Shown piece after piece: positions 12,880 to 26,004 of a stretch of DNA of 64,000 bases. The position numbers were made by a program, and so were the translations under genes. The stretch lies in assembly GCA_036867785.1 (NCBI GenBank), contig CP145418.1:868001-932000 (forward strand), read 5' to 3'. Origin of the DNA: Plasmodiophora brassicae. Lineage: Eukaryota; Endomyxa: Phytomyxea; Phytomyxea; Plasmodiophorida. The stretch's first letter is position 1, and every line of letters begins with the position of its first letter. The notes below the pieces were generated by a model. The model was not told where the DNA came from, ran no database searches, and worked only from the letters and a program-made list of their open reading frames with translations.

Positions 12880-15800
12880 ATGTTGACGACCGCGCTTGTC
12901 GTCGCCTGCTTGGTGGTTGTACCACAGGCATGGTCGGATACGTACGTTTGCTCGCCCGTGGTCCCGGTATTGACGCCAGTGGGGTTCCTGTCGGTGCTCG
13001 GCCCTGTTCCATTGCCGACGAGTGCGACGCTCTTGGCCAACCCGAACCCCATGCTTCAGTTCCCGAGTTTGACCACGGCGACTTCGGTCAGTGTCGCGTT
13101 CTGGGTGCAAATGTGTCCAGGCGGCACGAGCTGTTCCGGCACAGCGTTCTCTCTTGCCTACAGCAACTCGTCAATGGGGACTCCGGCGCAATCTGGAACA
13201 TCGCTTATGGTGTCTCTGGACGCCTCGGCTACTGGACAGGTATGATCGCATGGAATTACATGTTCTTCGCGCATGACTTCTGCCTTAGCCGACTCTTCGT
13301 ATTTCTTTCTCATCGTCCTGCTACCGTTCATATCCTATCGCGGGCGTGCTTTCGTCGTACGTCCACGTCGCCGTGGCCACTGGTTCCAACATCGGATCGG
13401 TACGAGTGCCTTCGCCCGATGTTTGCTTGCACATGCCCACAAAGGTCTGCTCTAGATGGTTGTCTATATCAACGGGAGAGTTACTGCTCCCGATCCGTTG
13501 GCAACTATGACATGTAGCTCGCCGCTCCTGTACAACGGTGGACAGTGGATGCTCCAGGCAAGCGTGTCTGGCGTCTACATCTCCAATTTGCGCTTCTTCG
13601 ATCGGGCGATTGATCAACCGCAGGTGTCCAGCATCTACTCCATTGTTCCAGTGGCGTCTTACTCCGGCTTTCGTTATCCTACGCCGCCGTGGCCTCCATC
13701 ACCGTCTCCGCCTCCGCCTCTGGCAACGGGACCGATACTTCCAGTACGGAGCTACTTCGTGGCGCTTGACAGCAACAGTAATGGCATGGCAGCCATGACA
13801 ATAGCTTCGAATATCGGTTACTATTGGTCCTTATCGTTTTGGGTGGTGTTCCCAATGGCCCCTGTTGATACGTTCCAGCTAATCGGACTGTACCCAACAT
13901 CAACATTAGATCAGGGTGTTCAGGTCTGGATTAGCAGTTCGACGTTGTGGATCACGATGCAGTCAGATCCCGGCGTTTGCCCAATCGGGTCAATTTCGCC
14001 CATTTGGTCATACTCAATGCAACAGACCGGGGCGTATCATATCTTCGTTGGATACGATTCCAGTAGCAAGCAGATTGAAACTGTCAGGATCAGCGTGGAA
14101 TCTGTTCTGAGGTGCAATGTTCTAATGGTGGCACAGGTTGTAACAACTGGGACCGCGTCCACAGTTTCGTCTCAGACACAAACGTCAAAGGCTGTAACTG
14201 TAAATGCACCTGCCACGCCTGACCAGATGCGGCTCTGGATATCGGCGAACTGTCCTGTGGCTCAGACAACTGCCTTCCCCGCGTACATCATGTACGTTCG
14301 TATCGAGTATGCTGCGAGTAGTTTGTCGTTGTCTGGCGCCACCGGCCAAGCAACCAAAATACGTGGCTACGATTTGAGTGCAATGCAAGCTGGGGCCTAC
14401 TGCCAGATTGGCGCGAACGCCGACGCCTACCTGTTCCCACCTCCGTACTGCGTTCATGGCAGCGGGGACCCGGCCAACGGATGCAAGTGCGACCAAGGCT
14501 GGGCTGGCGCACAGTGTCGTCAATGTGCGCCGACGTTCGTCATGAATTTCACGGTTCCCTCCTGGCCCGGCATGGGTGCATGTCAGTGCCCGCCGTCTTC
14601 ATTTGTGAACGGCACCGCTTGCCAGCAATGCCCAGCAGGTAGGTCTGGACATGTCTGACCTGCCGGCCGCTCGATCAACAGTGCTGCTGCATCAGGGCGC
14701 TATACAAGTCTGCCTGATATGACGTCCTGTGTAGCGTGCCCATCAGGGACGATTACCAATGCCCATCAAACTGGGTGCATATCCTGCCAGGCTGGATACG
14801 CACCCACACCAGCCCAGGACGCATGCCAGCAGTGCTCTCAAGGTCGGCACCGTCCAACCGTCGTACGACAGGAAACATGAACTAACATATTGATGGTTGT
14901 CTCCAGGGTACTATAGCGATAGCGGGATCACTTGTACTCTCTGCCCATACCCAACCCCTGTATCGCCGGCCGGATCTCAAAACGCATCGCTGTGCACGTA
15001 TTGTAGATCTGGTCAGGTTGCAGTACAGGGCGCCCTACCGCCCAATAACGTCTGCCAGAATTGCGACCCAGGTGCATTCGCTCATCTGGTTTATTTCCCG
15101 GAGAACTTAGGCAGGTGTGTAGGGACTTTCGCAACGAACGGTGTCAACTGTACAGCCTGTCCTGTGGGGACTATTAGTTCTCTGCCGGGTCAGGCAGCCT
15201 GTACCCTATGCAAACCGGGGACGCAACCGAATCCCCAGATGACGCTGTGCCTTCCCTGCCCACCAGGTCAGTATCTGTCTACAGAATATCTGGGAACGCG
15301 GTGCCTTATCCCGTGGCAGGTTCTTCCGGCACCACACAGGGCACATGCCACCCGTGCGCACCTGGATCCTACTCGTCATCTGGGGCGGAATCCTGCACGA
15401 CCTGGTCCGTCCGATCCTTGAGCAGCAACGTCCACTGCTTAACCGATTTCCGCTGCTATTTAGCCCAGGCGGTTCCTATAGTCGCACCCAATCGTCATCG
15501 GCGTGTTTGCCATGGTATTGTGCACGCTCGGGCCCCGGCAATGCTCTAATACGGTTATCTTCAGTGCAAACGGGACGGTGTCGCAGCCAGGCGCCACGTC
15601 GTGCACGACGTGCTTGGCTGGCAAGCAGGCGAACTCGAACATGACTGCGTGCCTGCCTTGCCCAGATGGGCAGTATTCTGCCATCGACGGGTCCGCATGC
15701 ATTTCTTGCAGGTCAGTTCGATCCATCGCCATGGTGAATGCAGAAGACTGAACCTGGGAGCCAAGTGACCCGTACTCGGTTACGGGCTTGTCCATGACGA

Positions 15801-18800
15801 CGTGCAAACCATGCGGACTCGGCAAGATCCCTGATGCTCGACAGCAAGTGTGTGTCTCGTGCCCAGCGAATCAGATACGCGGGAACCTGTCCAGCGGATG
15901 TCAATCTTGGTACGCCCTGTTATGCCGTGATGGTCGTCGACATCATATGTGACGAACGGTTGACAGTGATCCTGGCCTGAAAGCGAACGCCACGGAATGT
16001 CAAGCGTGCCCTCCCGGATACCAAGCCGACTCTGATGGGCGCTGCGCGCCATGTGATCCTGGGCACTACACGCCACAGGGAACAGTATCGCCTCCCGTAT
16101 ATACCTGTCAAATATGGTACGTACGTCTTCCGATGGCACACGTATTAGAGTTCTGACATGTTTTCGGGGGGTAGCACGAATGGGACGCAACCCGCGCGTG
16201 GCGTGCAATGTGAACCATGCCCACCAGCAACGTACGGAAGCGCTGGGGTCTGCACTCAATGTTCGTGGGAGCAGGAACGATACCTTTAAAGTTACCATCT
16301 AACCAAGAAGTGTTCAGGTCCAGGCGGGACCTACAACAATGCTACTGGAATGACGTCGTGCAGCTCGTGCCCAAAGGGGTCGTTCAGTAGCGTAAAGGCG
16401 ACCGGCTGCACGTTATGTGATCTTGGGCAGTACGCGCCGTTATCAGGCAGCGGTTCCTGCTCGTTGTGCCAAAGCGGCCAGTATGCCGATACGCAGGGTT
16501 GGGCGTGTGTCGCATCGGTATCGCCACGTGATAACGAAATGGTGTTGAGCAGGATCGTCTTCGTGTAAGCCGTGCCCGCCCAACTCCAACTCGAACGCGA
16601 TCCGGGCCACGTCTAGGTCGAGCTGCTCGTGCAAACCCGGATACTATCAGAGCCAATCGCCAACAGTGTCTGATGACGGGTACTGTACGCCTTGCCCTAT
16701 AGGTTCTAGGCGTTCTCGTTTTCCTACGACCATCGTGCTCTAACTGTGATGTCGTAGGCGGCAACTGCACATCGAGCGGGACAATCGTTCCTGGCGTCCT
16801 GCCTGGTTATTACCGGGATATAAACGTCGATCCGCTTCTCATCGTCCTGTGCAGCCCTAGCGAAGCCTGCCTGGCGGCGATCGGCAATACGTCCACCACG
16901 TGCGCTGCCGGTTACCGGTCTGTCCATGGTCCTAACCCGTTGCGCCCACTGATGTCTTATACTTGGTGTTAGGGGCATTCGCTGTGGGACTTGCGGCCAC
17001 GAGTACTTTCGGCTGAATAATGTCTGCATTGCTTGTGGGTCCGGCGCATTCGGCATCGTCATGCTCGCCATTACAATATTCTTCGTGTGCTGCGCGTTCC
17101 TCGTGTCGGCGACGCCGTCGAAGGCGCCGTTCACGTCTCTCGGCATATCGCTCAGCAGCCTGCAATTAATCGCTGTCTTCGCCAACAACTTAACGGACTA
17201 CTGGACACCTGAGGTGACCTCCCTATGTGCTCCTCTATAGCGACCTGACAATTTACGCTGCTTGCATAGATCAAGACCAGCATCTCGTAAGCGCTGTTTA
17301 TATGAAGGCGCCTTATCGTTAACTGGGGTGTGCCCTGCTCACAGAATCGCATCCGCTTTCAACTTGAACCTCGAACTATTTCGTCAGTCGGACTTATTCG
17401 TGCGAATGTACATATGGGATTGCTTATTTACGTTGGGAAGGGCCGGAATGCGCCGTCCACATGGACTAGTAAGTGCTCGCCAATGGACACAACAGTCTTC
17501 CCCGCCTTTGAGAGCTGACTGCATTGGATTCAGCTGGACAAAGCAGCAGATCAAGCTGACGTTACCTTTAATGGCCATGGGCCTGCTTCTGTTCATTACG
17601 GCCATGGCTGTGGTCGGCAAGCGCGCGTGGGCACTCTTCCGAGGCAAGCAACAGTCGCAACATGCGTCTACAGGGAGTCAAATGGACGTGCTGACCGTAT
17701 CATCGACTATGAAGGATCGCCTGATCTATGCTAGGTGTGTAATAATTATCACTGATGGAAGCGTTGGTTTGCGTCTCAACGAACGTTGCCAGCGTCCTCA
17801 TCTTGAAGCACGGCCACACGTTACTGGTGTCGACGGCGCTAGACCCGGTGAATTGCATCGATGTCGGCGCAGGTCAGCGTGTGGTCCAGGTCGATCCGTC
17901 GGTATCGTGCAACGACCCCAGTTATGATTCCCACATTTGGTTCTCGTACATGTCGCTTTTCACCTACGCGGTCGTCGTCCATGACGTGTCGCTTTCGTTA
18001 TCCGCGGCTGATTCTCGATCGTAGATTGGAATTCCTGTCCTGTTCGGGGCCATACTTGGCCATCATTACAAGACGTGCACGCTGTCGACGCCCAAGTTCG
18101 AGAGACGGTTCGGGGATCTGACCAGTCCCTACACGGAGAAGTTCTTCTGGTGGGAGGTGCTCAACATGTTCAGGCGCCTTGTTCTGCTGTTGACCGTCAA
18201 CCTCATCGGGACAAAGTTCACTGAGCTGTTCAGCGCTCTGGCGGCGCTCTTCTTAGCCCTCGTCCTCCAATCATTCTGTAATGGGCCTGCTGCTCGATGC
18301 GCACTATGCAACCTCATTCGCTTTGTTGAACGACAGGTAATCCCTTCAGGACGACGGCGCAGAACCGACTATCGACTCTCTGGAATATCTACTCGGTCCT
18401 GATCCTGTTTTCGGCCGCTGTCCTGCAGGCAGGCGCCAACCTTCCGACCGGCCCAACGTCCACCCAGCAGCTCATCCTGACCGTTATGGTCTTCGTCGGG
18501 TTCTTCTGTATCGTCTGCTACTCCATCTACTGCATCGGCCTCGAGCTCAAGCTCCGCCAAGACCTGCGTCGGGAGAGCCAACGCGACCACCTCGGTAGGT
18601 CGCCCACGAATGCAGCCTGGACTGATGTGGTAACAGTCCCGATGGCAGGCGGTCCGAAGTCCCTTGTACAGCAATCGACACTGCGCAAATCAGATGCGGC
18701 TGCCTGGACGAGTACGCACATCGACCGATCGGGTCTGCTGACAACGACGGCGTTCCTACCAGAAACGTCGGGAATGGCGTTCCTACCAGAAACGTCGGGA

Positions 18801-19010
18801 ATGGCGGTCACCCCATTGGACAACCCGCTGCAGAGCACGACCATCACCGGATCGTCCTATTTCGGCCCGCAGTCCCTGGCCAGCATGACGCTCGGGCAGG
18901 CGTCCCGTATCGAGCAGAGGACGTCCTCACCGGCCACCATGCGCTACAGCTCTCTGCGAAACATGAAACCACCCGGGTCGCTGAATAACCTCAGCCCCCA
19001 TGCTCAATGA
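12880..19010 (+). CDS. Large membrane protein: LamG-like domains, EGF-like, GCC2/GCC3 cysteine repeats, multipass C-terminus
   Basis: Probable cell-surface protein of unknown role. A signal peptide (LTTALVVACLVVVPQAWSD) is followed by two concanavalin/laminin-G-like domains (YVHVAVATGS, then MVVYINGRV after a splice; a Pro-rich linker; then VQVWISSSTLWI). An EGF-like module follows (CVHGSGDPANGCKCDQGWAGAQC). At least ten ephrin-receptor-like/GCC2-GCC3 repeats run from about 14.6 to 16.7 kb (for example CPAG, CVACPSG, CTLCKPG, CLPCPPGQY), nearly all bounded by small introns. From 17.0 kb come several transmembrane helices (IVMLAITIFFVCCAFLVSA, PLMAMGLLLFITAMAVV, LVLLLTVNLIGTKF, MVFVGFFCIVCYSIY) and a Ser/Thr-rich cytoplasmic tail. 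Similar proteins are common in free-living and parasitic protists. Exact intron borders in the repeat region were not all resolved; other splits into two genes are possible. Confidence 0.82.
18750..18803 (+). repeat. 27-bp perfect tandem duplication in coding tail
   Basis: The unit encoding FLPETSGMA occurs twice back to back without a mismatch, in the cytoplasmic tail of the LamG/GCC2 protein. The perfect match means a recent slip event that kept the frame. Confidence 0.95.
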
Positions 19011-19248
19011 ACTACGCTGGACGCCACGTACAAACGAACCACCACGTGCCAATGTCGATAGGTATACAACGTTGTCCAAGCGATCAGGGCGCCGTCGCCC
19101 CTGATGCGCCAAATTCGCCGTTGACTGCAGCAGGTTCCTGCAGAATCTTCTTCCACAGTGCGTCTATTCTCGGAACGACTGGAGCACTGCCGGACGTGGG
19201 CTGAAGCGCGCGTGGCGGCCATTTCGATAAAGTGCAGCAGTCAGCAGC

Positions 19249-19866
19249 ATGCCCAGTGGGATCTCGATTGTCGCGTTGTTTGCCACCTGCGTCGTGTCGT
19301 CGGCGCTGGCGGACGACCCTGTCGTTGTGCCGGATACGCCTGCGGAGGCGGAGGGGCCTGTGTTGCAGTCGTCGCTGGATGACCTGGCCAAGGATATCAT
19401 GAGGACGGAGACGGTTGAAGAGTTCCAGCGCCTCAAGGTCGATTACCCGTTTGCGTCCAATATTCTCAGCCATATTGAGAACCTGTACGCGAAACAAGTC
19501 GCCGAGCATCACCATTGCGTTCATCACGGCCATGTTCATCCTTGGATGCAAGCTCCGTTCGTGGGCACGTTTGGGAGCAGCCTGGCGGACTGGCAGCGTT
19601 TGCTTCTGGACGCGATCACGCAATCGGGATGATACGCGCTCCCACGTCGCCGCATAGTTCGCATCGTCAGCATGGTGCCTGACGACATCGTGAAGCTGTC
19701 GGATGACCCCAAGCCAGCCGACGACGTTACCAAGAAGGTCCCGGCTCAGAGCAAGGTTCTGGACGACGCGGATCCGAGCAAGGCGCACCCGCCGGAATCG
19801 GTCGACAATAACGTTGCTGCCAGCCCCATCAGCGACGGCAAACGGGCCCCGTTAGAATCGAACTGA
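19249..19866 (+). CDS. Hypothetical secreted or single-pass protein, exons uncertain
   Basis: The ATG at 19249 opens a clear signal peptide (ISIVALFATCVVSSALADD) followed by an acidic helix-rich segment (SSLDDLAKDIMRTETVEEF). The frame stays open to a stop near 19630. A second coding-like block (MVPDDIVKLSDDPKPADD to GKRAPLESN) runs 19672-19866. In a third frame around 19520 there is a hydrophobic helix (ITIAFITAMFILG), so a splice between the blocks that includes a membrane segment is plausible. I could not settle the intron. No family recognised. It sits 240 bp after the large membrane protein gene on the same strand. Confidence 0.5.
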
Positions 19867-20200
19867 TTCTCTGCGCCTCGTCCCCATTGGCTTGCGCCGC
19901 CACGTTTCGTGAATAGTAAACATCCGACTGTGGTCCGCTCCCTGAAACCGCCGATCGTACGTTGCCTCGGTCAGGCAGGTAAGACGGCCCCATGGACATT
20001 CCTATGGGCACACGAAGTCAGGCGCACCTGCCGAAGCAGGAACCGCCTGTCCCCGAACAAGGGCCAACGACGACGTCGTTAACGTCCAGGCGCTGTCTTC
20101 CGAGTGGTCGTCGTGGTGACCGCCGTCGCGAATCCGATTCTCGATTCATTACGTGAACGCGTACCGCCGATCGCCATACGCATTAACGCGGGTAAACGCG

Positions 20201-21856
20201 ATGACCGAAGACGCCATGACGCCCGATGGGACGATCGCCTGCCCCGGCGAGGTCGTTCTCGTCGACCAGGCCCAGCACCATTGCTGGCGATCCAGTGACG
20301 CCGTCGTCGACGCCGACTCGTCGTCGTCGCTGAGCCGCGTCTTGCAGCCCCTCGTCAACAACGCATTGCTGTCGGACGGTACGTACCCGACACACACGAT
20401 ATGCGGTCTTGCATCCCGACGTTCAATCGCTTCATAGTGACGTTCATGGCCGACGGGCAGGTCGTCCACGCGCATCGCCTCGTTCTGGTGTGTGATCAAT
20501 GCTATCCATGGCCCGGGTGCTATCCGCTGATCGGAGGAGGCACGCCAGGCCGCCTGGAGCGCTCCGTTCCGGGTCATGTTCACGAACGGGTGGGCGGAAT
20601 CGCGCATGGCCCAGATCGAGGTCGAAGCCGCCGACGTCGACGCCCTGAAGCTGATGCTCGAGTTCATGTACACGGGCAGCATCCACCTGGAGCCCCACAT
20701 GGGTGACCGCGCGCCTGCCCTGTCATCGCCCCCGCCGGGGCTAACAGCGTCGCCACAGCCCTGCCCGTGCTGGCCCTCGCCAATCGATACGCCGTCGTCC
20801 CCCTGCAACGCATCGCTGAGCAATTCATCGAGCAGCAACTCGACGTCGGCAACTGCTGCCTGTTCCTGAGCGCCGCTGACCGTTTCAACTGCGATCGCCT
20901 TCGACAGGTCCCTACCGGTACTGGATCGCGCCAGCGCCGCAGGCCCCTGAACACCATCACCCGTCCAGATTTGCTTCGAGTTCACCGTCGAACAGTTCGA
21001 GGCGGCGTCGAGCACGCGCGGCTTCCTGCTCCTGTCGACCGACTGTATGCGCCAGCTGCTGCACAGCAACGATCTCGTCGTGTGCAGCGAGGAGGTCGTG
21101 TTCCGCGCCCTGTCGACGTGGCTGGCGGCCGACCTGGCCAGTCGCGGCAAGCAGGCCGCCAACCTGCTCCAGCTGGTGCGGTTCCCGATGATGCGGAGCT
21201 CGTTCCTGTACGAGACCGTCGAGAAGGACCCGGTCGTGCAGGGCGTCGGCGTCATGCGCGACCTGTTACTGCAGGCGTACCGGTTCCATGCTGTGTCGCC
21301 GCTCGGGCACGTCCCTGATGGGTGCCAGGAGCGCGGCAAGGAGGCCATGCTGTTCGGCGATCGCGTCGGCCGCATCTGTGCATCGCTGTCCACGCCGTCG
21401 ATGTCGGGCGCGCACCCGGTCGACAACGTCCGGTACAAGGACGATAAGTACTGGCTGCCGTGCAATTCGGACCGGGCCGAGATCATGCTGGACCTGGACG
21501 GCCTGTTCCGGATCACGAGGATCCGCATGCAGAACCGGCACAGCGTCGAGTTCCAGGTCCTGTTCAAGGAGGCCCACGAGGAGCTCTGGCGCGAGCTCGT
21601 TCCGATCACGCAGAGCGGCCGGCACAAGGTCGTCAGCGAGATCGAACTCAACAAGGGCGTCGTCCACCACCGAACGAAAGCGGTCGCCAGGTACTTGCTG
21701 ATCCGGCTGCTGGGTCGTTCGCACTCGTCATACCACACCAGCGTCTACTGGATCGAAGTCCATGGCATGCGCGCCCCAAACACGACGGCGGCGCCATCGA
21801 CACCGAACCATGTCGTCGTGCCCTGCAAAGACGACCGGGCACATGACCAGTCGTAG
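20201..21856 (+). CDS. BTB-BACK protein with C-terminal discoidin-like (F5/8C) region
   Basis: BTB-BACK proteins commonly act as Cullin-3 substrate adaptors. The BTB core is rebuilt by three short introns: LLSD|VTFMADGQVVHAHRLVL|EARQ, then FRVMFTNGWAESR, DALKLMLEFMYTGSIHLE and VLALANRYAVVPLQRIAEQFI. The BACK domain follows with CMRQLLHSNDLVVCSEEVVF and ALSTWLAADL. The last 150 residues contain VRYKDDKYWLPCNSDRAEIM and LFRITRIRMQNRHSVEFQVLF, then a region ending SSYHTSVYWIEVHGM, like a galactose-binding discoidin fold. Start chosen at MTEDAMTPDG (20201); an earlier Met at 20153 is possible. Confirmed introns: 20379-20437, 20488-20536. It is convergent with eS12, 60 bp away. Confidence 0.87.
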
Positions 21857-21916
21857 CGGCTGATCAACGCCAGGGAACGTAATGAAGATAGAGTTGGGTG
21901 TATTGTGGCGCCAGCA

Positions 21917-22321
21917 TTAGGCCTGGGCCTTAACGTGCTCCATGACCTTGATGCGGGCCTGCGACTGTTCGCCCCAGGACTTGATGACGACGCAGGAGCA
22001 GCCGACAACCTTGACGGGTTTGCCGTCGGCGTCGATCTTGCAAAGGCCAGCCCACTCGCCGAGGTCCTTGGAGTCGTCGACCATGATCAACGGGATTTTG
22101 CGCTGCTCGCACATGGCCTTGACGAGCTTCTTGTACGCCGCTTCGTCACACGTCGACGCCAGCAGGCACAGGTGCGCCTCACGACGGTCGAGAGCCTTGA
22201 CGGACTCCTTCAGGCCCCGGACAAGGCCGTCGTGGACGAGGGACTTCTTCAGGACCTCACGAAGGCACTCCTCGAGCGTCTTCGGCGCCTCCTCGATGAT
22301 CGGCGCAACGGAAACCTCCAT
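21917..22321 (-). CDS. RPS12: 40S ribosomal protein eS12
   Basis: Component of the small ribosomal subunit beak. One uninterrupted exon of 134 residues with the family signature in full: [18 protein letters not shown], then [17 protein letters not shown], and [15 protein letters not shown]. The acidic N-terminal extension [13 protein letters not shown] is usual for eS12. The Met at 22321 is used; an in-frame Met 16 codons upstream is less likely. High GC at third positions fits strong expression. Confidence 0.97.
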   Translation of the reverse strand: MEVSVAPIIEEAPKTLEECLREVLKKSLVHDGLVRGLKESVKALDRREAHLCLLASTCDEAAYKKLVKAMCEQRKIPLIMVDDSKDLGEWAGLCKIDADGKPVKVVGCSCVVIKSWGEQSQARIKVMEHVKAQA

Positions 22322-22578
22322 GTCGTCAGATCCACTGTACGAATCCCGCACATCAGACAAGGTCCACAACCGACGCGAAGGGACGCCCTACACTTCAACG
22401 TCGGCCATTGCGAACGATCGTAATGCAGGGGCGGTACTCTCCACCTAGATGCTTCCTCGAGTATGCGACGGTCCGCGGTCCGTCGCGGACTCCGTGGACG
22501 GGGTCTCTATGAACGCCCGCCCTAATAAGGCCCACAGTAAAGTTCACATAGACACACACCCGTCCGTCGCCGGCCAGA

Positions 22579-24558
22579 CTACAACGCCCGACGGTCTATT
22601 TCCGACTGAAGGATGGCGTTCGCGGCTTGTAGCATGCGAATCTCGTCGTCGCGTTCGCTGAGGGTCTCGGTCAGCGCATTCGCCAGGGCTTGCATGCGCT
22701 GCAGCACGCCGTTCTCGTCGGCGAAATTGCTCGACGCTCGCCTGATGCTGGGCCCACCTGTCCGAGCGCGGCTGCTGGTCGACACCGCCGCCTTGATCAT
22801 ACGCTCGAGGTCCTTGGCCAGCGACTCGCATCGGCTTCTTAACGCGTTGTTGCTACTGGTCAGCTCTTCGTTGGAACGCATCGCAAGAGCCAGCTGTGAC
22901 TCCAAGGCGGATCGTGTCGCCTGCTCGGCTTCCGATGACCTCCTCACAATTACCGTCCTCTGCCTTGGAATGGCAGGCGACACTGGCACAGCCGGAGCAA
23001 CTGGGACTTGCGACGTCTGGCATCGGTCCGTTTCCGTTGCCGCGTCGCAGGTGGGCACTCGCTGGTCCACCGCAGACGTGGATACCATTCCGGACGACGA
23101 CGTCGACGCCTCCATATCTGCAAGCCGAACCTTGACGGTTGCTAGCTCATGGTCACGCTGCTGCACAACGTCCTCCAAAGCCAACAGTTCGTCCCGAAGG
23201 CGATCCCGATCAACGCGCAGAACCTACATAGGTCGGCTCCGTTCAGTCAGGATCAGGCATCGTGCAACAGCAATGATGCTGCTGCTGCCTACCTCGATCT
23301 TCTCGTCACGCTCAGCGTTCTCTACCTGAAGCGCAGATATCCGTTTCGCCTGTCTGGCCACCCGTTTCTCTCGTCGCACGACGGCGCCGAGCCGATCGCG
23401 CAACGATGCATTGTCGGCAGCCAGTCGATCCCTCAACGCGATTAACGACTCGACCTGAGCCGGTAGATCCTCGTTGTCGCTGCCCGTCGTTTCGCGATGC
23501 TTGGTCGATCCTTCTGCGTCATCGGCCTCGTTCCCGTTCGATACGGGACATGATTCCCCTTGCTTATCCTGACCGACGGCCGCCTTCTTCTGGCCGGGAT
23601 CGGTCCGCACGGTCTCGTGGACGGGTATCGATCGCACACCATTCCGCAGCTGTGCGATCTCGTCCGCCAGCGCCGTCTCCTGCCGTTCCTGACCCTCCAG
23701 GGCGGCCTGATACTCGGCAATGAGTTGCAGCGCCTTCTGGCGCTCAGTAGTCAGCTCTGCGAGACGCGTCTCGCCCGCTTCGTACGCGCCCTGCAACGAC
23801 AGCTGGGCACGAGCCACGACGTGGAGGCGCTGCTGCAGATCGCGTATCCTTCTCGCCATCGCGTCGATGGAATCGTCACGGTTCCCGTGACGTTTCTCTC
23901 GAGCGCACGTCCTTAGCGCGCACGCGAACATGTCACGCTCCATCGGTGAACGGAACTCGACGCGTTCACGGCCGTCGACGATTGCAACTGTGGAGTCCGG
24001 CTCGAGATCGACTCTGGTCTCGCCTGTGATCGGGACACGCTGCGGGATGTCATCGTCGTCGGAAGAGAGCTCCAAACACGATCGATCGCGAAACGCGACG
24101 AGGCGTCCATCGCAGAGGATGAGGGACGACCCCTTCAGCAATGAGTCCGCCATGGACATGACGACCGCATTGGGCGGCACCCGCCCGATCTCAGCAAACG
24201 CCGGCGAAGGCGCTTCGGCGCTCTCCAAAGCAGCCTGGCACGCGATCATGCAGTCCCAATCGTCAATGGTCGGGTGGTATGCGCGCGTGCCAGATGCAAC
24301 CAGCTGCAGGCCGTCGTCCAGGCTCTGCCTGTACCATTGCAGGCGCCCAACGTCGGCGTGGGCAACGCCACTGACCACAACTGCGTCACCGGCCCAGCTC
24401 AGCGTCAGGCGCGACGGCGAACTGGACGACGACGGTGCCGAGGACGGCGCGCGAAGCAATTGCGTCGCCCGAGTCCACAACGACGCTGACGCCGCGCGAA
24501 TAGCATCGCCAGGCGCCACTGCCGGAACCGCAACGACGCCGCTAGCGTCCTCAGGCAT
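22579..24558 (-). CDS. PH-like plus coiled-coil protein, unknown
   Basis: Exons 24558-23293 and 23223-22579 join in frame across a 69-nt intron to 636 residues. Roughly residues 60-260 look globular and end with a segment typical of a PH-domain C-terminal helix (VEFRSPMERDMFACALRTC). From about residue 270 onward nearly everything is predicted coiled coil by eye (MARRIRDLQQRLHVVARAQL, ERQKALQLIAEYQAALEGQE, RDRLGAVVRREKRVARQAKR, ERDDEIRMLQAANAILQSE). No motor, signal peptide or membrane segment. A role as a membrane-linked tether or cytoskeletal scaffold is a guess. It lies between eS12 and cyclin L, all on the minus strand. Confidence 0.72.
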
Positions 24559-24774
24559 CCCCCTTCCGCGTCCTGTAGTAGATTCTTCCAAATCGTGCCG
24601 CACAGAGGTCGCGCGCGCCCAACCCCCGCCGGAGTGACGTTTTTGGGAGCCGCGACCGCCAGTCAGGAGCTGTCTCGGCGATACACGGCGAACTGCAGCC
24701 CGAGTCACGACGACGCGGCAAACTGCGCCGCATTAACGGGACACGCCTTACGTATGTATGCTTGCTGAGGTTGC

Positions 24775-26004
24775 CTACCGATGCCGATGTGTATTGTGGT
24801 GGTCTCGGCCGGGTGAACCGCGACGGTCCCGGCTGCGAGAGCGCCGCGAGTGGCGCCGTCTTGGGGAGCGATGACGGCTGGACGATCGGTAACGGCCTGG
24901 GGAACGATGACGGTGCCGTGGTGACCGTGATGGGGACCGAGGCTTGGTTCGACGGTCGAGGTCGGCCTCCCGAGAACAGGCCCCGTTGGAGGGAGCTGAC
25001 GCTTGACGAAGCATTTCCTCGTGATGCTTGATGGTCTGCCGGTTGTCCTCCTCGATCTTGGAGAAATCGACACGATCTGCATCGCTGAGTGGGTGATAGG
25101 TTGGGGCGCCCATTCGGTCGATGGATGCCATGCGAATACAAATATGCTCGAGCTCGGCCTTGGTAGATCCAAAGAGCTCGTACCAAGGAGGAGACGATGG
25201 CAACGGCATGCCCAGCTCGCGCGCTGCAAGCATGATGGATGCCGATGCGATGGCTTCAGGACCAAATCGCAGACAGTCGACCGACGTCTGAAAGTCATTG
25301 ATATAGTTCCACGAGGTCTACTCGACGATGAGCTGCAAATGCAAACGGATCATGGGATTGACACCGACCTGTGCAAGCACTTGTCCTCCATTCAGTCTCT
25401 GGATGTAGGACAGGAGGAACTTGTGTGGGTGGGACGTGTACACCATGAACCCGAGCGTGGATAGAATCGCTGTTTCATTCTTGAGCAGCGCATTTCGCCA
25501 GTTGTTGTAGTGCTGTGTTACGTGTATCTAAGAAACATCGATCCTGCAACCAAACCTGCACATGGGCCTGACGTTTGAAGCGACATCAAGCGTGGTGTCG
25601 GGCAGGTTGTACATCTTGTTGAGCAGGTGGAAAAAGACGGATAGGATGTCGCGAACCTTCCTTCGCGTTTCCTCGATCTTGGTGGCCAGAAACAGGCACG
25701 CGAACGTCGTCATGAGGAGTCGGTCGTGCCCGGACATCCTGACGCGACAAAAGTACCGATGCATCAGCACCTGTCAACCACGTCAATACAGAGTGACGAT
25801 GCCAGGCTGGGGCGAGTGGCTGACCTGTGCGGTCGCACACGTGACCCGCGGCAATCGGAGCAGCACGCATGCATCGACGAGCAAGGTCGCCGCCCAGAGT
25901 CGGTTCGACGCTTCCGCATGCGCATCGACGCCGTCCAGGACGACGTTCGCGTAGTGGTCCTCGTCGAACGCCAACTGGAACCGATCCTCGTCAGTCGACG
26001 TCAT
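24775..26004 (-). CDS. CCNL: Cyclin L with RS-rich tail
   Basis: Partner of CDK11-type kinases, coupling transcription and splicing in nuclear speckles. Exons 26004-25825, 25770-25573, 25512-25369 and 25317-24775 give 354 residues in frame. The first cyclin box contains LLVDACVLLRLPRV, then VLMHRYFCRVRMSGHD and FACLFLATKIEETRRKVRDI. The second half reads TLGFMVYTSHPHKFLLSYI, SWNYINDFQTSVDCLRF, IASASIMLAARELGMPLP and the cyclin-L-specific PPWYELFGSTKAELEHICI. The C-terminus from about residue 285 is an SR tail (SPSRSPRHRHRSPGRYR and more). Cyclin boxes with an RS tail separate cyclin L from cyclins K and T. It is divergent from the 61-residue gene at 26259. Confidence 0.93.

Noticed and set aside
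20149-21738. 529-codon open frame on the minus strand
   Set aside because: Antisense to the BTB-BACK gene, whose domains are clear on the plus strand; low-complexity Ser/Arg content and no family.
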